This document shows positions 52,564 through 62,072 of a stretch of 64,000 bases of DNA, piece by piece. Below the pieces are notes generated by a model. That model had not been told where the DNA came from and made no database searches. It saw nothing but the letters and a program-made list of their open reading frames with translations. The position numbers and the translations under genes were made by a program. The stretch is from Curtobacterium sp. HSID17257. GTDB lineage: Bacteria > Actinomycetota > Actinomycetes > Actinomycetales > Microbacteriaceae. The stretch covers positions 1-64,000 of the forward strand of contig NZ_RBLU01000003.1 of NCBI RefSeq assembly GCF_003989515.1, read 5' to 3'. Each line of letters opens with the position of its first letter. The stretch's first letter is position 1.

Positions 52564-52980
52564 CTACGCGGCGGTGAAGGTGGAGCCGATGAACGCGAAG
52601 AGCAGGGTGATCAGCGGCAGCGAACCCTGCACGAAGGCCGAGTTGAGGTAGCGGCGACCCGTGCCGGCCAGGACGACCGCGGCGCCGAGCATGCTCGCGG
52701 TCGAGAACACGACGAGGGTCCAGCCGGTGGCGCCGTTGCCCGCGAGCACCAGGACGACACCGAGGATCGCACCGATGGCGAGGAACAGGTTGTAGAAGCC
52801 CTGGTTGAAGGCGAGGGTGCGGGTGGCCTGCGCCTCGGACTCCGAGGCGATGCCGAACACGCGGCGCACGCGAGGACTCGTCCACGCAACGGACTCGAGG
52901 AAGAAGATGTACACGTGCACGAGGCCCGCGAGGACCGCACACACGCCCGAGATCACGAGCAGGACCGACATGGCCTCCAT
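52564..52980 (-). CDS. DUF1304-family membrane protein
   Basis: A 138-residue protein with four membrane helices. It carries GLVHVYIFFLESVAW, FNQGFYNLFLAIGAILG and FVQGSLPLITLLFAFIG, the pattern of the DUF1304 family (small membrane proteins of unknown role). Three starts are possible: ATG 52980 (used here), ATG 52971, or GTG 53019, which has GAGGG upstream but adds a stretch with no family similarity. Divergent from the chorismate mutase gene, with 79 nt between starts. Confidence 0.8.
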   Translation of the reverse strand: MEAMSVLLVISGVCAVLAGLVHVYIFFLESVAWTSPRVRRVFGIASESEAQATRTLAFNQGFYNLFLAIGAILGVVLVLAGNGATGWTLVVFSTASMLGAAVVLAGTGRRYLNSAFVQGSLPLITLLFAFIGSTFTAA

Positions 52981-53047
52981 TCTCGCAGCCCCGGAGCAGT
53001 GCTCGTGTCCGTCCGTCACGCAGCCCTCGCGGCGGGGGTACGGCCAG

Positions 53048-53059
53048 TAGGCTCGGGCC
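53048..53059 (+). promoter_or_regulatory. Leaderless-type -10 box of the chorismate mutase gene
   Basis: TAGGCT (53048-53053), six bases, ATG 53060. Confidence 0.6.
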
Positions 53060-53380
53060 ATGAGTGCCGACGAGTCCACGCCCGTCCACGACGATGCGGT
53101 CGCCGAGCTGGCGAGCATCCGGCAGAGCATCGACAACATCGACGCCGCCGTGATCCACATGCTCGCCGAGCGCTTCAAGTACACCCAGCGGGTCGGTTAC
53201 CTGAAGGCCGGCGCGGGGATGCCGGCCGCCGACCCCGGTCGCGAGCAGGTGCAGGTCGCGCGACTCCGACAGCTCGCGGCCGAGTCGCACCTCGACCCGG
53301 CGTTCGCGGAGAAGTTCCTGAACTTCATCGTCGCCGAGGTCATCCACCACCACGAGCGCATCGCCGGCGGCGAGCGGTGA
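53060..53380 (+). CDS. Chorismate mutase, AroQ type
   Basis: A 106-residue all-helical chorismate mutase that turns chorismate into prephenate. The three-helix pattern is clear: LASIRQSIDNIDAAVIHMLAERFKYTQ, then VGYLKAGAGMPAADPGREQVQVARL and the closing AEKFLNFIVAEVIHHHERI. Arg and Lys in R..ID, K of YLK and D/R of DPGRE fit the active site. No signal peptide, so cytoplasmic. The stop overlaps the lactonase GTG by 4 nt; this pairing has no obvious metabolic meaning. Confidence 0.9.
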   Translation: MSADESTPVHDDAVAELASIRQSIDNIDAAVIHMLAERFKYTQRVGYLKAGAGMPAADPGREQVQVARLRQLAAESHLDPAFAEKFLNFIVAEVIHHHERIAGGER

Positions 53381-54498
53381 GCGGGGCTGCTGCCGGGTTC
53401 ACGGCCGACGGGTTCCCGCAGGACCTCGCCGACCTGCACCTGCTCGTCGGGTCGTACACCGCGACGGGCGGCGGGAACGCGACCGGCATCTCGGTCGTGC
53501 ACGGATCGACCGCGACCACCGTCGCCGTGATGGACGACCCCTCGTTCCTCGCGCTGTCCGGCGACCGGGTCTACGCCGTGTCCGAGACCGCGGACGGCAG
53601 TGTCTCGGCCTTCCGGTACGCCGGCGGCTCGCTCGAGCACCGGTGGGACGCGGACGCTGGTGGTGACGCCCCCTGCCACGTGCGGGTCGACCCCTCCGGC
53701 GCGCTCGTCGTCACGAACTACGTCTCCGGCACCGTGACCGCGGTGTCGCTCGAGGCCGCGGAGTCGCACGCCGCGTCCGTGTCGGCCAGCGACGGTGTCG
53801 TCGGAGCACACGGCAGCCAGGACCGGGTCGTCGTCCCCGACACAGCGGTCGTCACCGGCGTGCTGCCCGACGTCGAGGGGCCCGTCGAGGACCGGCAGGA
53901 AGGGCCGCACGCCCACCAGTCGATCGCGACGCCCGACGGCACGGTGCTCGTCGCGGACCTCGGCGGCGATGCGCTCCACGAGTTCCGGGTGTCGGCGGAG
54001 CCGGCTATCGACCTCGTCCGCGTCCACCACCTCGGGCCCGGGGTCGGGCCGCGGCACATGGCCTGGCTCGGCGCTGGGGCGGACGCCGACCTCGTCGTCG
54101 CCGGGGAGCTCGACGGTCGCGTGTACCGCCTGCGCCGCGACGAGTCCGGGACGCTGCAGCCGATCGCCTCGACCCCGGCGTTCGAGGGTGAGGTGGGGGA
54201 GTCGCTCCTCAGCCACGTCGAGGTCGACCAGGCCGGACGCGTCGTCGTCGCGGTGCGTGGTCGCGACCTGGTCGTGGTGCTCGACACCGCGGACGACGGG
54301 CTCACGGTCGTCGGGTCGGCCTCGTGCGGTGGGGTCTGGCCGCGGCACTTCGCGCAGGTGCCCGGGTACCTGCTGGTGGCCAACCAGATGTCCGACGCCA
54401 TCGCCGTGCTGCCCGTCGGGACGGACGGCGTGCCGGGCGAGGCCGTGGCGCAGATCGCCGTCGGGTCGCCCGCGTGCATCGTGCCGGTGCTGTCGTGA
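53377..54498 (+). CDS. Lactonase-family beta-propeller protein
   Basis: A 373-residue seven-bladed propeller of the 6-phosphogluconolactonase-like (PF10282) family. Features: DLHLLVGSYTATGGGNATGI at the start, YAVSETADGSVSAFRY, CHVRVDPSGALVVTNYVSGTV, GPHAHQSIATPDGTVLVADLGGD (with the conserved HxH), GVGPRHMAWL, and WPRHFAQVPGYLLVANQMSD near the end. Enzymes of this type hydrolyse sugar lactones; others lack known activity. The GTG overlaps the chorismate mutase stop and the stop overlaps the GNAT start, so three genes form one operon. Confidence 0.88.
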   Translation: MSGAAAGFTADGFPQDLADLHLLVGSYTATGGGNATGISVVHGSTATTVAVMDDPSFLALSGDRVYAVSETADGSVSAFRYAGGSLEHRWDADAGGDAPCHVRVDPSGALVVTNYVSGTVTAVSLEAAESHAASVSASDGVVGAHGSQDRVVVPDTAVVTGVLPDVEGPVEDRQEGPHAHQSIATPDGTVLVADLGGDALHEFRVSAEPAIDLVRVHHLGPGVGPRHMAWLGAGADADLVVAGELDGRVYRLRRDESGTLQPIASTPAFEGEVGESLLSHVEVDQAGRVVVAVRGRDLVVVLDTADDGLTVVGSASCGGVWPRHFAQVPGYLLVANQMSDAIAVLPVGTDGVPGEAVAQIAVGSPACIVPVLS

Positions 54499-54920
54499 CG
54501 GAGTCGCTCGCCGACGGGTACCGGCTCGTGGTCGGGCCGCCGCCGCTGGACGACTACCTGCGCCTGCGGCGGGACTCCGGCCTGTCCCCGAAGAACGCGG
54601 AGCAGGGCGCGGGCGCGATCGCGGGCAGCTGGTCCGCCGTGCACGTGGTCGACGGTCAGGACGTGCCCGTCGCGATGGGCCGCACGATCGGCGACGGCGG
54701 GTGGTACTTCCACATCGCGGACATCGCCACCGACCCGGGTCACCAGCGCCGGGGGCTCGGCAGGGTCGTCGTCGAGTGGCTCGTGGCGGACATCCGGGCG
54801 CGGGCGCCCGAGGGGGCCTACATCACGCTCGTCGGGGATCCGCCCGGGCAGCGGCTGTACCGGTCACTCGGGTTCGAGGACGTGGCACCGAGCCTGGGGA
54901 TGGCGCTGCCGCTGCGCTGA
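54495..54920 (+). CDS. GNAT-family N-acetyltransferase
   Basis: A 141-residue GNAT enzyme. The acetyl-CoA loop is HQRRGLGRVVVEWLV in the motif A region (R/Q-x-x-G-x-G/A), preceded by IADIATDPG and followed by GDPPGQRLYRSLGFED for motif B. The N-terminal YRLVVGPPPLDDYLRLRRDSGLS resembles small YjdJ/ElaA-like members. Substrate unknown. GTG 54495 overlaps the lactonase stop. Convergent with the dehydrogenase gene. Confidence 0.88.
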   Translation: MTESLADGYRLVVGPPPLDDYLRLRRDSGLSPKNAEQGAGAIAGSWSAVHVVDGQDVPVAMGRTIGDGGWYFHIADIATDPGHQRRGLGRVVVEWLVADIRARAPEGAYITLVGDPPGQRLYRSLGFEDVAPSLGMALPLR

Positions 54921-54979
54921 CGGTCGAGCGTCCGGCGCTGCTGCTGTCGCGTGTGTTCGTGTGGGCGTGCCGGTGAGGG

Positions 54980-55900
54980 TCAGCCGTGCACGACGTTGGC
55001 GAACGGCCGACCCGCTGCCAGCGCGGACACCTGCCCCCGCACGAGCTCGAGGGTCCGCGGCACGCTGAGGTCCGTGTTCCCGCCGACGTGCGGCGTCAGC
55101 ACGGTGTTCGGGGTCGTCCAGAGCGGATGCCCGGCGGGGAGCGGCTCCGGGTCGGTGACGTCGAGCGCTGCCGACAGTCGGCCGCGCTGGAGTTCCGCCA
55201 CGAGGGCATCGGTGTCGACGACCCGCCCACGGGCGACGTTCACCACGAGGGCGCCGTCGGGCAGTGCGGCGAGCAGATCGGCGTCGACCAGGTGCTCGGT
55301 CTCGTCGGTGAGCGGCGTGATGAGCACGAGGACGTCCGTCCGGGCCGCGAGTCCCGGGAGGTCCCCGAAGGCGTGCACGTGTCGACCGTCCTGCTCCCGC
55401 GCGGTGCGGGCCACGACGGTGACGTCGCACCGCAACGCCTCGAAGCGCGTGGCGATCGCAGCTCCGATCGCGCCGTACCCGACGACCGTCACCCGACGGT
55501 CGGCGAGCGACCGGGTGGTGCGGGCGTCCCACACGCCGGCGGCGCGGTCGGTCTGGAACGTGTGGATCTCGCGGAGCGACGTCAACGCGAGTCCGACCGC
55601 GAGCTCGGCCGTCTCGTCGTCGTGGATGCCCCGGCCGTTCGCGACCTGCGCGTGCGCCGGAGCGTGCGGCAGCGCGTGCTCGTACCCGGCGCTCGGCAGT
55701 TGCAGGAGCCGGAGGTTCGGCAGGTCGTGCACGTACTGCCACCGGTGGCGACCCGCGAAGTAGAACGGCAGCAGCGTGATCGCCACGTCACCGGGCCGGT
55801 CGTATGGGCCTTCGACGTCCCAGACGTCGAGCTCGACGCCGTCCGGCACGGGGCCGAACCGCTCGACGAGCTCCGCGAAGGGCAGGGTCACGATCGGCAT
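54980..55900 (-). CDS. D-2-hydroxyacid dehydrogenase
   Basis: A 306-residue NAD(P)-dependent oxidoreductase of the D-isomer 2-hydroxyacid dehydrogenase family. Nucleotide binding: VTVVGYGAIGAAIATRFEAL. Catalytic residues: Arg in LVVNVARGRVVD, Glu in DVTDPEPLPAGHPLW, His in LTPHVGGNTD. The N-terminal substrate domain includes LPNLRLLQLPSAGYEHAL. Length is typical. Likely substrates are glyoxylate, hydroxypyruvate or phosphoglycerate analogues; not decidable here. ATG 55900. Between this gene and purL is an octamer repeat. Confidence 0.9.
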   Translation of the reverse strand: MPIVTLPFAELVERFGPVPDGVELDVWDVEGPYDRPGDVAITLLPFYFAGRHRWQYVHDLPNLRLLQLPSAGYEHALPHAPAHAQVANGRGIHDDETAELAVGLALTSLREIHTFQTDRAAGVWDARTTRSLADRRVTVVGYGAIGAAIATRFEALRCDVTVVARTAREQDGRHVHAFGDLPGLAARTDVLVLITPLTDETEHLVDADLLAALPDGALVVNVARGRVVDTDALVAELQRGRLSAALDVTDPEPLPAGHPLWTTPNTVLTPHVGGNTDLSVPRTLELVRGQVSALAAGRPFANVVHG

Positions 55901-56070
55901 GGGTGCGTGGTGCTCCTGAGGTGTCGGGACCCGTCGACGGCGGTCAGCTCGCGCTGGCCGCCGTCGGCGGGTGCTCTCGGCCTGTCGGCCTGTCGGCCTG
56001 TCTGCCTGTCGGCCTGTCTGCCTGTCGGCCCGTCCCCTGTCGCCAGGGTGTCAGCCGTCGGCGGGCGGTG
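55901..56070. other. Intergenic region with octamer repeat
   Basis: Region upstream of the dehydrogenase and downstream of purL. It contains the tandem repeat at 55981-56028; I see no promoter. Confidence 0.5.
55981..56028. repeat. Octanucleotide tandem repeat
   Basis: Six contiguous 8-nt units, CCTGTCGG or CCTGTCTG, in the order GG, GG, TG, GG, TG, GG. A seventh degenerate unit (CCCGTCCC) follows. Confidence 0.9.
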
Positions 56071-58494
56071 TCAGCTGTCGGTGCGCGGCGAGAACGAGCC
56101 GTGGTCGTCGAGCGGCCCGCGCCCGACGTAGCCCTCGATGACGTCCTCGACGATCACGTCACCGAAGCGAGCCGGCAGCGTCGCGCCGTGCGTCCCACGG
56201 AGCTCGTCGATCGACGCCTCGAACGCGCCCTGCACCTCGAGCGTGCCGGACGAGGCGTCCGTCACACCGATGCGCAGCACCGGGAAGCCCCGGCCGTCGC
56301 ACAGGCCCTGGAAGCGAACGTCGTCCTCGCGGCGCACGGTCACGATGACACGGCCCGTCGACTCGGAGAACAGTGCGGTCGCCGTGTCGACGCCGTCGCG
56401 CTCCTCGAGCTCGTCGAGCACCACGCGGACGCCGATGCCGAAGCGCAGCACGGACTCGGCGAGGGACTGGCCGAGGCCGCCGTCCGCCAGGTCGTGGGCG
56501 CTCGTGAGCAGCTGCTCGCCCGACGCTGCCTGCAGGAGCTCGGCCAGGGCCTTCTCCTGCGCGAGGTCGACCGCCGGCGGACGGCCGCCGAGGTGCCCGT
56601 GCACGGTGCCGGCCCACGCGGAGCCGTCGAGCTCGAGGCTCGTCGTGCCCAGCAGGTAGACGTTGTGGCCGTCGTCCTGCCAGCCCGAGGGCACGCGCAG
56701 GGCGACGTCGTCGATGATGCCGAGCACGCCGACCACAGGGGTCGGGTGGATCGGGGTCGTGCCGGTCTGGTTGTAGAACGACACGTTGCCGCCGGTCACC
56801 GGGATCCCGAGCTCCATGCAGCCGTCCGCCAGGCCCTCGACGGCCTCGGAGAACTGCCACATGACCTCGGGGTTCTCCGGCGAGCCGAAGTTCAGGCAAT
56901 CGGTGACCGCGGCGGGCACGGCGCCGGTGACGGCGACGTTCCGGTACGCCTCGGCCAGCGCCAGGCGCGCGCCCTGCTTCGGGTCGAGCTGGCAGTAGCG
57001 GCCGTTCGCGTCGGTCGCGACCGTGACGCCGAGCCCGGTCTCCTCGTCGACGCGGATCATGCCGCCGTCGTCGGGGAAGGAGAGCGCCGTGTTGCCGAGC
57101 ACGTAGGTGTCGTACTGGTTCGTGACCCAGTTCTTCGACGCCAGGTTCGGCGAACCGAGGAGCTGCAGGAACTGCGCCTTGAGCGCCGGACCGTCGGCCG
57201 GACGCTCGAGCGAGGCGGCGGTGTCGGCCTGCAGCGCGTCGATCCAGGACGGGTAGGCGACCGGGCGGTCGTACACCGGGCCGTCGACGGCGACCGTGCG
57301 CGGGTCGACGTTCACGATCTCCTGGCCCTGCCAGTCGATGACGAGGCGACCGGTGCCGGTGACCTCGCCGAGGACGCTGGTCTCGACCTCCCACTTGCCG
57401 ACCACCGCGAGGAACTCGTCGAGCTTCTCGGGGCGGACGACCGCCATCATGCGCTCCTGGCTCTCGGACATGAGGATCTCCTCTGCCGTGAGCGTGGGGT
57501 CGCGCAGGAGGACGTCGTCGAGCGAGATGTGCATGCCGCCGTCACCGTTGGACGCCAGCTCGCTCGTCGCGCAGGAGATGCCCGCGGCGCCGAGGTCCTG
57601 GATGCCCTCGACCAGTTCCTCCTGGAACAGCTCGAGGCAGCACTCGATGAGGACCTTCTCGGCGAAGGGGTCTCCGACCTGCACCGCCGGACGCTTGGTC
57701 GGCCCGCCCTCGGTGAAGGTGTCCGACGCCAGGATCGACGCACCGCCGATGCCGTCGCCACCGGTCCGGGCGCCGAAGAGCACGACCTTGTTGCCGGCAC
57801 CGGAGGCGTTCGCCAGGTGCAGGTCCTCGTGACGCAGGACACCGACCGCGAGCGCGTTGACGAGGGGGTTGCCCTGGTACACCGGGTCGAAGTAGGTCTC
57901 ACCACCGATGTTCGGCAGGCCCAGGCAGTTGCCGTAGAACGAGATGCCGCCGACGACACCGTGCACGACGCGTGCCGTGTCCTCGTGGTCGATCGCACCG
58001 AAGCGGAGCTGGTCCATCACGGCGACCGGGCGTGCGCCCATCGAGATGATGTCGCGGACGATGCCGCCGACGCCGGTCGCGGCGCCCTGGTACGGCTCGA
58101 CGTAGGACGGGTGGTTGTGCGACTCGACCTTGAAGGTCACCGCCCAGCCGTTGCCGACGTCGACGACACCGGCGTTCTCGCCCATGCCGACCATCAGGTT
58201 CTTCGTCATCTCCGGCGTGACCTTCTTGCCGAACTGACGGAGGTAGTTCTTGCTCGACTTGTACGAGCAGTGCTCCGACCACATCACGGAGTACATCGCG
58301 AGCTCGCCCGAGGTGGGGCGGCGGCCGAGGATCTCGCGGATCTTCGCGTACTCGTCGGCCTTGAGCCCGAGCGCCTCGTACGGCTGCTCCTTGTCGGGCG
58401 TCGCAGCGGCGTCCTGCACGGTGTCGGGCTTCGGGCGAACGTGGGTCGTCACGGTGTTGTCGTTCCCTGTCACTGGAGTCGTGTCCGTCGTCAC
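56071..58494 (-). CDS. purL: Phosphoribosylformylglycinamidine synthase, large subunit
   Basis: PurL of 807 residues, the small-type large subunit that works with PurQ and PurS to convert FGAR to FGAM with ATP and ammonia. Landmarks: [12 protein letters not shown] with the catalytic His, [37 protein letters not shown], and the second half with [25 protein letters not shown], and a C-terminal [17 protein letters not shown] 40-residue charged leader precedes the conserved part. GTG 58494 overlaps the purQ stop. Third gene of purS-purQ-purL. Confidence 0.97.
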   Translation of the reverse strand: MTTDTTPVTGNDNTVTTHVRPKPDTVQDAAATPDKEQPYEALGLKADEYAKIREILGRRPTSGELAMYSVMWSEHCSYKSSKNYLRQFGKKVTPEMTKNLMVGMGENAGVVDVGNGWAVTFKVESHNHPSYVEPYQGAATGVGGIVRDIISMGARPVAVMDQLRFGAIDHEDTARVVHGVVGGISFYGNCLGLPNIGGETYFDPVYQGNPLVNALAVGVLRHEDLHLANASGAGNKVVLFGARTGGDGIGGASILASDTFTEGGPTKRPAVQVGDPFAEKVLIECCLELFQEELVEGIQDLGAAGISCATSELASNGDGGMHISLDDVLLRDPTLTAEEILMSESQERMMAVVRPEKLDEFLAVVGKWEVETSVLGEVTGTGRLVIDWQGQEIVNVDPRTVAVDGPVYDRPVAYPSWIDALQADTAASLERPADGPALKAQFLQLLGSPNLASKNWVTNQYDTYVLGNTALSFPDDGGMIRVDEETGLGVTVATDANGRYCQLDPKQGARLALAEAYRNVAVTGAVPAAVTDCLNFGSPENPEVMWQFSEAVEGLADGCMELGIPVTGGNVSFYNQTGTTPIHPTPVVGVLGIIDDVALRVPSGWQDDGHNVYLLGTTSLELDGSAWAGTVHGHLGGRPPAVDLAQEKALAELLQAASGEQLLTSAHDLADGGLGQSLAESVLRFGIGVRVVLDELEERDGVDTATALFSESTGRVIVTVRREDDVRFQGLCDGRGFPVLRIGVTDASSGTLEVQGAFEASIDELRGTHGATLPARFGDVIVEDVIEGYVGRGPLDDHGSFSPRTDS

Positions 58495-59195
58495 TTGACG
58501 AGCGTCGACTCGATCACGGAGGTGAAGAAGGTGAGGCCGTCCGTGCCGGAGGCCATCGCCGCGGGGGTGTCCGGGCCGAAGCCGGGCTCCGTCGCGTGCT
58601 CGGGGTGCGGCATGAGCCCGACGACGTTGCCGCGCTCGTTCGAGACGCCGGCGATGTCGTCGATCGACCCGTTCGGGTTCACGCCGACGTAGCGGAACAC
58701 GACCTGGCCGTTGTCCTCGATGCGCTTGATCTCGTCGGCGTCGGCGACGAAGCGGCCGTCGGCGTTCTTGAGCGGGATCGTGATCTCCTGCCCGGCGCTG
58801 AACCCGGAGGTCCAGGCGGTGCCGGCGGTCTCGACCCGGAGCTTCTGGTCGCGGCGGATGAACTGCTGGTGCGCGTTGCGGGTGTGCGCGCCCGGTACGA
58901 GGCGGGCCTCGGCGAGCATCTGGAACCCGTTGCAGATGCCGAGCACGGGCATCCCCTTGCCGGCGGCGTCGATGACCTCGGCCATGATCGGGGCCTTCGC
59001 CGCGATGGCGCCGGCACGGAGGTAGTCGCCGTACGAGAACCCGCCGGGGAGCACGATCGCGTCGACCCCCTGCAGGTCGTGGTCGCCGTGCCAGAGCGCG
59101 ACGGGGTCGGCTCCCGCCAGGCGGACCGCACGCTGGGCGTCGCGGTCGTCGAGCGAGCCCGGGAACGTGATGACGCCGATGCGCATCCGCGTCAC
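58491..59195 (-). CDS. purQ: FGAM synthase, glutaminase subunit
   Basis: PurQ, 234 residues, class I glutamine amidotransferase that feeds ammonia to PurL. The nucleophile is Cys88 in [10 protein letters not shown], and His/Glu of the triad lie in LMPHPEHAT. The N-terminal [19 protein letters not shown] is typical. It starts at GTG 59195, overlapping purS; ATG 59186 is close by and equally possible. It overlaps purL by 4 nt. Confidence 0.97.
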   Translation of the reverse strand: MTRMRIGVITFPGSLDDRDAQRAVRLAGADPVALWHGDHDLQGVDAIVLPGGFSYGDYLRAGAIAAKAPIMAEVIDAAGKGMPVLGICNGFQMLAEARLVPGAHTRNAHQQFIRRDQKLRVETAGTAWTSGFSAGQEITIPLKNADGRFVADADEIKRIEDNGQVVFRYVGVNPNGSIDDIAGVSNERGNVVGLMPHPEHATEPGFGPDTPAAMASGTDGLTFFTSVIESTLVK

Positions 59196-59443
59196 GCGTC
59201 CTGCACGGTGACGGACACGACGTCCTCGATCACGGCGTTCGAGAAGACGTCGGCCGCGATGTCGCGGACCTCGGCCAGCTTCGCGTCGTCGACCGGGCCG
59301 TCGACGGCGATCTCGAAGCGCTTGCCGATGCGGACGTCGGTCAGGTCGGCCTTGCCGAGACGGGCGAGGGCGTTGCCCACCGCCTTGCCCTGGGGGTCGA
59401 GGATCTCTGCCTTGGGCATGACCTCGACGACGATGGTTGGCAC
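59192..59443 (-). CDS. purS: FGAM synthase, PurS subunit
   Basis: PurS, 83 residues, the small dimeric subunit that bridges PurQ and PurL. The sequence [21 protein letters not shown] and [16 protein letters not shown] is standard. GTG 59443 with GGAGTG about 7 nt upstream. First gene of the purSQL operon. Confidence 0.96.
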   Translation of the reverse strand: MPTIVVEVMPKAEILDPQGKAVGNALARLGKADLTDVRIGKRFEIAVDGPVDDAKLAEVRDIAADVFSNAVIEDVVSVTVQDA

Positions 59444-59543
59444 GTGTTCACTCCAGCGCTTGGGTGGGTTGGGTGGGACGGCACCAGTCTACGGGCCGCG
59501 CGCGGCGCGCCGGGCCGCTTGTGGAGAAGTCGTCGAAAGCGTA

Positions 59544-59573
59544 TGTTCCAAGTCGAATAATCGCTCGGGAACA
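59544..59573 (+). promoter_or_regulatory. Possible operator of the PadR-MFS operon
   Basis: Inverted repeat TGTTCC (59544-59549) and GGAACA (59568-59573) with an 18-nt spacer containing AATAAT, the most AT-rich stretch here and a possible -10. It lies just upstream of the ribosome site GGAGG (59580-59584). Confidence 0.45.
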
Positions 59574-59589
59574 CGGTCTGGAGGCACGG

Positions 59590-60198
59590 ATGGCGTCACT
59601 CACGCCCCTCGCGTTCGCCGCGCTCGGCCTGCTCGCAGAGGCGCCCATGCACCCGTACGAGATGTTCCAGACGATGCTCCACCGGCACGAGGACCAGAAC
59701 GTGAAGGTCCGGCCGAGCACGCTCTACCACCAGATCGGGCGGCTCGTGGACCTCGGGTACGCCGAGGCCCTCGGGACCGCGCGCGAGGGCAACCGGCCCG
59801 AGCGCACCACGTACGCCATCACCGACCACGGCCGTGCGGAGCTCGACGCCGGGCTCCGGCGCATGATCGCCGAGCCCGCCGACGAGTACCCCGAGTTCCA
59901 GCTCGCGGTCTCCCACGTCGACAACCTGACCGCGACGGATGCGGCGACCGCGCTGCGCGCCCGCGCCGAGGCGCTCCGTGCGGAACGCGCGGGGTACGAC
60001 GAAGCCGCCACGGGCCTCCAGGCCAAGCAGCTCGCCGAGCGCTACTGGCTCGACGTGTCGTACGTCCGTGGCATGCTCACCGCGCAGATCGAGTGGCTGA
60101 CCGCCACCGCCGACCGCATCGCGAGCGGCGACATCCCCTGGGACGGCCCCGCCGTCCCCGACCCAGCACCACAGAAGGACCAGGACTCCACTCGATGA
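59590..60198 (+). CDS. PadR-family transcriptional regulator
   Basis: A 202-residue PadR-type repressor. Winged helix: AFAALGLLAEAPMHPYEMFQ, VRPSTLYHQIGRLVDLGYAE (recognition helix), TYAITDHGRAEL (wing). The C-terminal half is a long helical dimer domain (ALRARAEALRAERAGYDEAA). Such proteins often repress the exporter gene next to them in response to its substrate; here the MFS gene overlaps by 4 nt. ATG 59590 with GGAGG five bases upstream. Confidence 0.92.
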   Translation: MASLTPLAFAALGLLAEAPMHPYEMFQTMLHRHEDQNVKVRPSTLYHQIGRLVDLGYAEALGTAREGNRPERTTYAITDHGRAELDAGLRRMIAEPADEYPEFQLAVSHVDNLTATDAATALRARAEALRAERAGYDEAATGLQAKQLAERYWLDVSYVRGMLTAQIEWLTATADRIASGDIPWDGPAVPDPAPQKDQDSTR

Positions 60199-61739
60199 CC
60201 TCCACCACGTCCGCCGACCTGCAGCACGGGCAGAAGCCGTGGCCCGCGCTCTGGGCACTCGTCGTCGGCTTCTTCATGATCCTCGTCGACTCGACCATCG
60301 TGTCGGTCGCGACGCCCACCATCGCCCAGGCGCTCGACGCCGACATCAACGCCGTGATCTGGGTCACCAGCGCGTACCTGCTCGCCTACGCCGTGCCGCT
60401 GCTCATCACCGGGCGGCTCGGTGACCGCTTCGGCCCGAAGGTGCTGTACCAGGCGGGGCTCGTGGTGTTCACCCTCGCGAGCCTGTGGTGCGGTCTGGCC
60501 GGTTCCATCGAGGTGCTCATCGTCGCCCGCGTCGTGCAAGGCCTCGGTGCCGCGATGATGACCCCGCAGACGATGGCGGTCATCACGCGCATCTTCCCGC
60601 CGCAGAACCGCGGTGCAGCCATGGGCCTGTGGGGCGCCGTCGCCGGTGTCGCCTCGCTGGTCGGGCCGATCGTCGGCGGGCTGCTCGTCGACGGCTTCGG
60701 CTGGGAGTGGATCTTCTTCGTCAACGTCCCCGTCGGTGTCGTCGCGTTCGTGCTCGCACAGCGCTTCGTCCCTCGCTTCGAGCGGCACGGACACCGGTTC
60801 GACTACCTGGGCATCGTGCTCAGCGCCGTCGGCATGTTCCTGCTCGTCTTCGGCATCCAGGAGGGCGAGACCTACGACTGGGGCACCATCACGGGGCCGA
60901 TCTCGGTGTGGTCGCTGATCATCACCGGCATCGTCGTGCTCGCCGCCTTCGTGGTGTGGCAGGGCGTGCAGAAGGGCGAGCCGCTGCTGCCGCTCGGCCT
61001 CTTCAAGGACCGCAACTTCACGCTCGCGAACATCGCCATCACGGCGGTCGGCGTGGCGATCTCGTCGTTCGCGCTGCCGATCATGCTCTGGGCGCAGGAC
61101 GTGCTGCGCTTCTCGCCGACCCAGGCCGCGCTGCTGCTCGTGCCGCAGGCCGTGCTGTCCGCCGCGCTCGCACCGCTCGTCGGCAAGAACCTCAACAAGT
61201 GGAACCCGCGGTGGGTCGGCTCGTTCGGCCTCGCGTGCTTCTCCGGCGGGCTGTTCTGGTTCGGCGCCCTGCTCTGGTCGGGTGCCGGCTGGGGCTGGAC
61301 GTTGCTGCCGAGCGCGCTCCTCGGGCTCGCCAACGCCTGCATGTGGGGTCCGCTCTCGGTGTCGGCCACGCGCAACCTGCCGCCGGCGCTCGCGGGTGCC
61401 GGGTCGGGCGTCTACAACACCACGCGGCAGATCGGTGCGGTGCTCGGCTCTGCCGGTATCGCTGCGCTGATCGAGGCGCGCATCACGGCGAACTTCCCGT
61501 CCGGTGCGGGCACGGGCTCGGGCGGCGCGGAGCAGCAGGTCGGAGCGCTGCCCGAGTTCCTGCAGCAGCCGTTCGCCACGGCGATGGGGCAGTCGCTCGT
61601 GCTGCCGGCCGTGGTGCTCGTGGCGGCCATCGTCGCGGCGCTGTTCCTGGCGAAGCCGAAGCAGACGACAGCGTGGAAGCAGACCGGGGCGGTCGAGACG
61701 CAGCCGGACGCGGCCGAGCCCGAGGCCGCGGCGCGCTGA
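60195..61739 (+). CDS. MFS multidrug exporter, DHA2 (14-TMS) type
   Basis: A 514-residue drug:proton antiporter of the EmrB/QacA group with about fourteen membrane helices. Typical landmarks: FFMILVDSTIVSVATPTI in helix 1, GRLGDRFGPK for motif A, VQGLGAAMMTPQTMAVITRIFPP, WGAVAGVASLVGPIVGGLL for motif C and WIFFVNVPVG. The tail is Ala/Glu-rich. ATG 60195 overlaps the PadR stop, so the pair forms a self-controlled efflux operon. Substrates unknown. Confidence 0.94.
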   Translation: MTSTTSADLQHGQKPWPALWALVVGFFMILVDSTIVSVATPTIAQALDADINAVIWVTSAYLLAYAVPLLITGRLGDRFGPKVLYQAGLVVFTLASLWCGLAGSIEVLIVARVVQGLGAAMMTPQTMAVITRIFPPQNRGAAMGLWGAVAGVASLVGPIVGGLLVDGFGWEWIFFVNVPVGVVAFVLAQRFVPRFERHGHRFDYLGIVLSAVGMFLLVFGIQEGETYDWGTITGPISVWSLIITGIVVLAAFVVWQGVQKGEPLLPLGLFKDRNFTLANIAITAVGVAISSFALPIMLWAQDVLRFSPTQAALLLVPQAVLSAALAPLVGKNLNKWNPRWVGSFGLACFSGGLFWFGALLWSGAGWGWTLLPSALLGLANACMWGPLSVSATRNLPPALAGAGSGVYNTTRQIGAVLGSAGIAALIEARITANFPSGAGTGSGGAEQQVGALPEFLQQPFATAMGQSLVLPAVVLVAAIVAALFLAKPKQTTAWKQTGAVETQPDAAEPEAAAR

Positions 61740-62072
61740 CGCTGCTGCGCTGACGTCGTCACACGGTGGACCCCGGTCCCGCTCGGTCGAGCGGCGCCGG
61801 GGTCCGCTCGTGTGTCGGTCATGCGGCTTGCTCGTGTGGGGCAGCCGTCCGCGTTGTGCCGATGCAGAACGACACGACCGCTGTCGTACGACAGCGCATC
61901 TGTCGTTCTTGCCGCCCAGGGCGGAAGAGCGCGGAACGGCGGGGACTGGTGCGACAGGATCGTCGTCGTACGACAGCGCATCTGTCGTACGACCGCGCCG
62001 CAGACCGACGGCCCTACACGCCGCACGCCGCGCACGCCGGCCGCGCCGCGCGCCGCACGCCGCCGGCCCCGC
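61740..62072. other. Intergenic region with palindromic repeats
   Basis: 333 nt between the convergent MFS and CtaG-like genes with no gene. Two 24-nt identical direct repeats and nested palindromes occupy 61866-61992. No classic terminator with a U-tract is visible. Confidence 0.6.
61866..61992. repeat. Direct repeats with nested palindromes
   Basis: The 24-nt stretches 61883-61906 and 61965-61988 are identical. The first lies within a perfect 18-nt palindrome (61879-61896, CGCTGTCGTACGACAGCG) and a 9-bp stem (61866-61874 with 61901-61909). The second forms a perfect 11-bp hairpin, 61966-61976 with 61982-61992, loop CGCAT. Confidence 0.85.
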
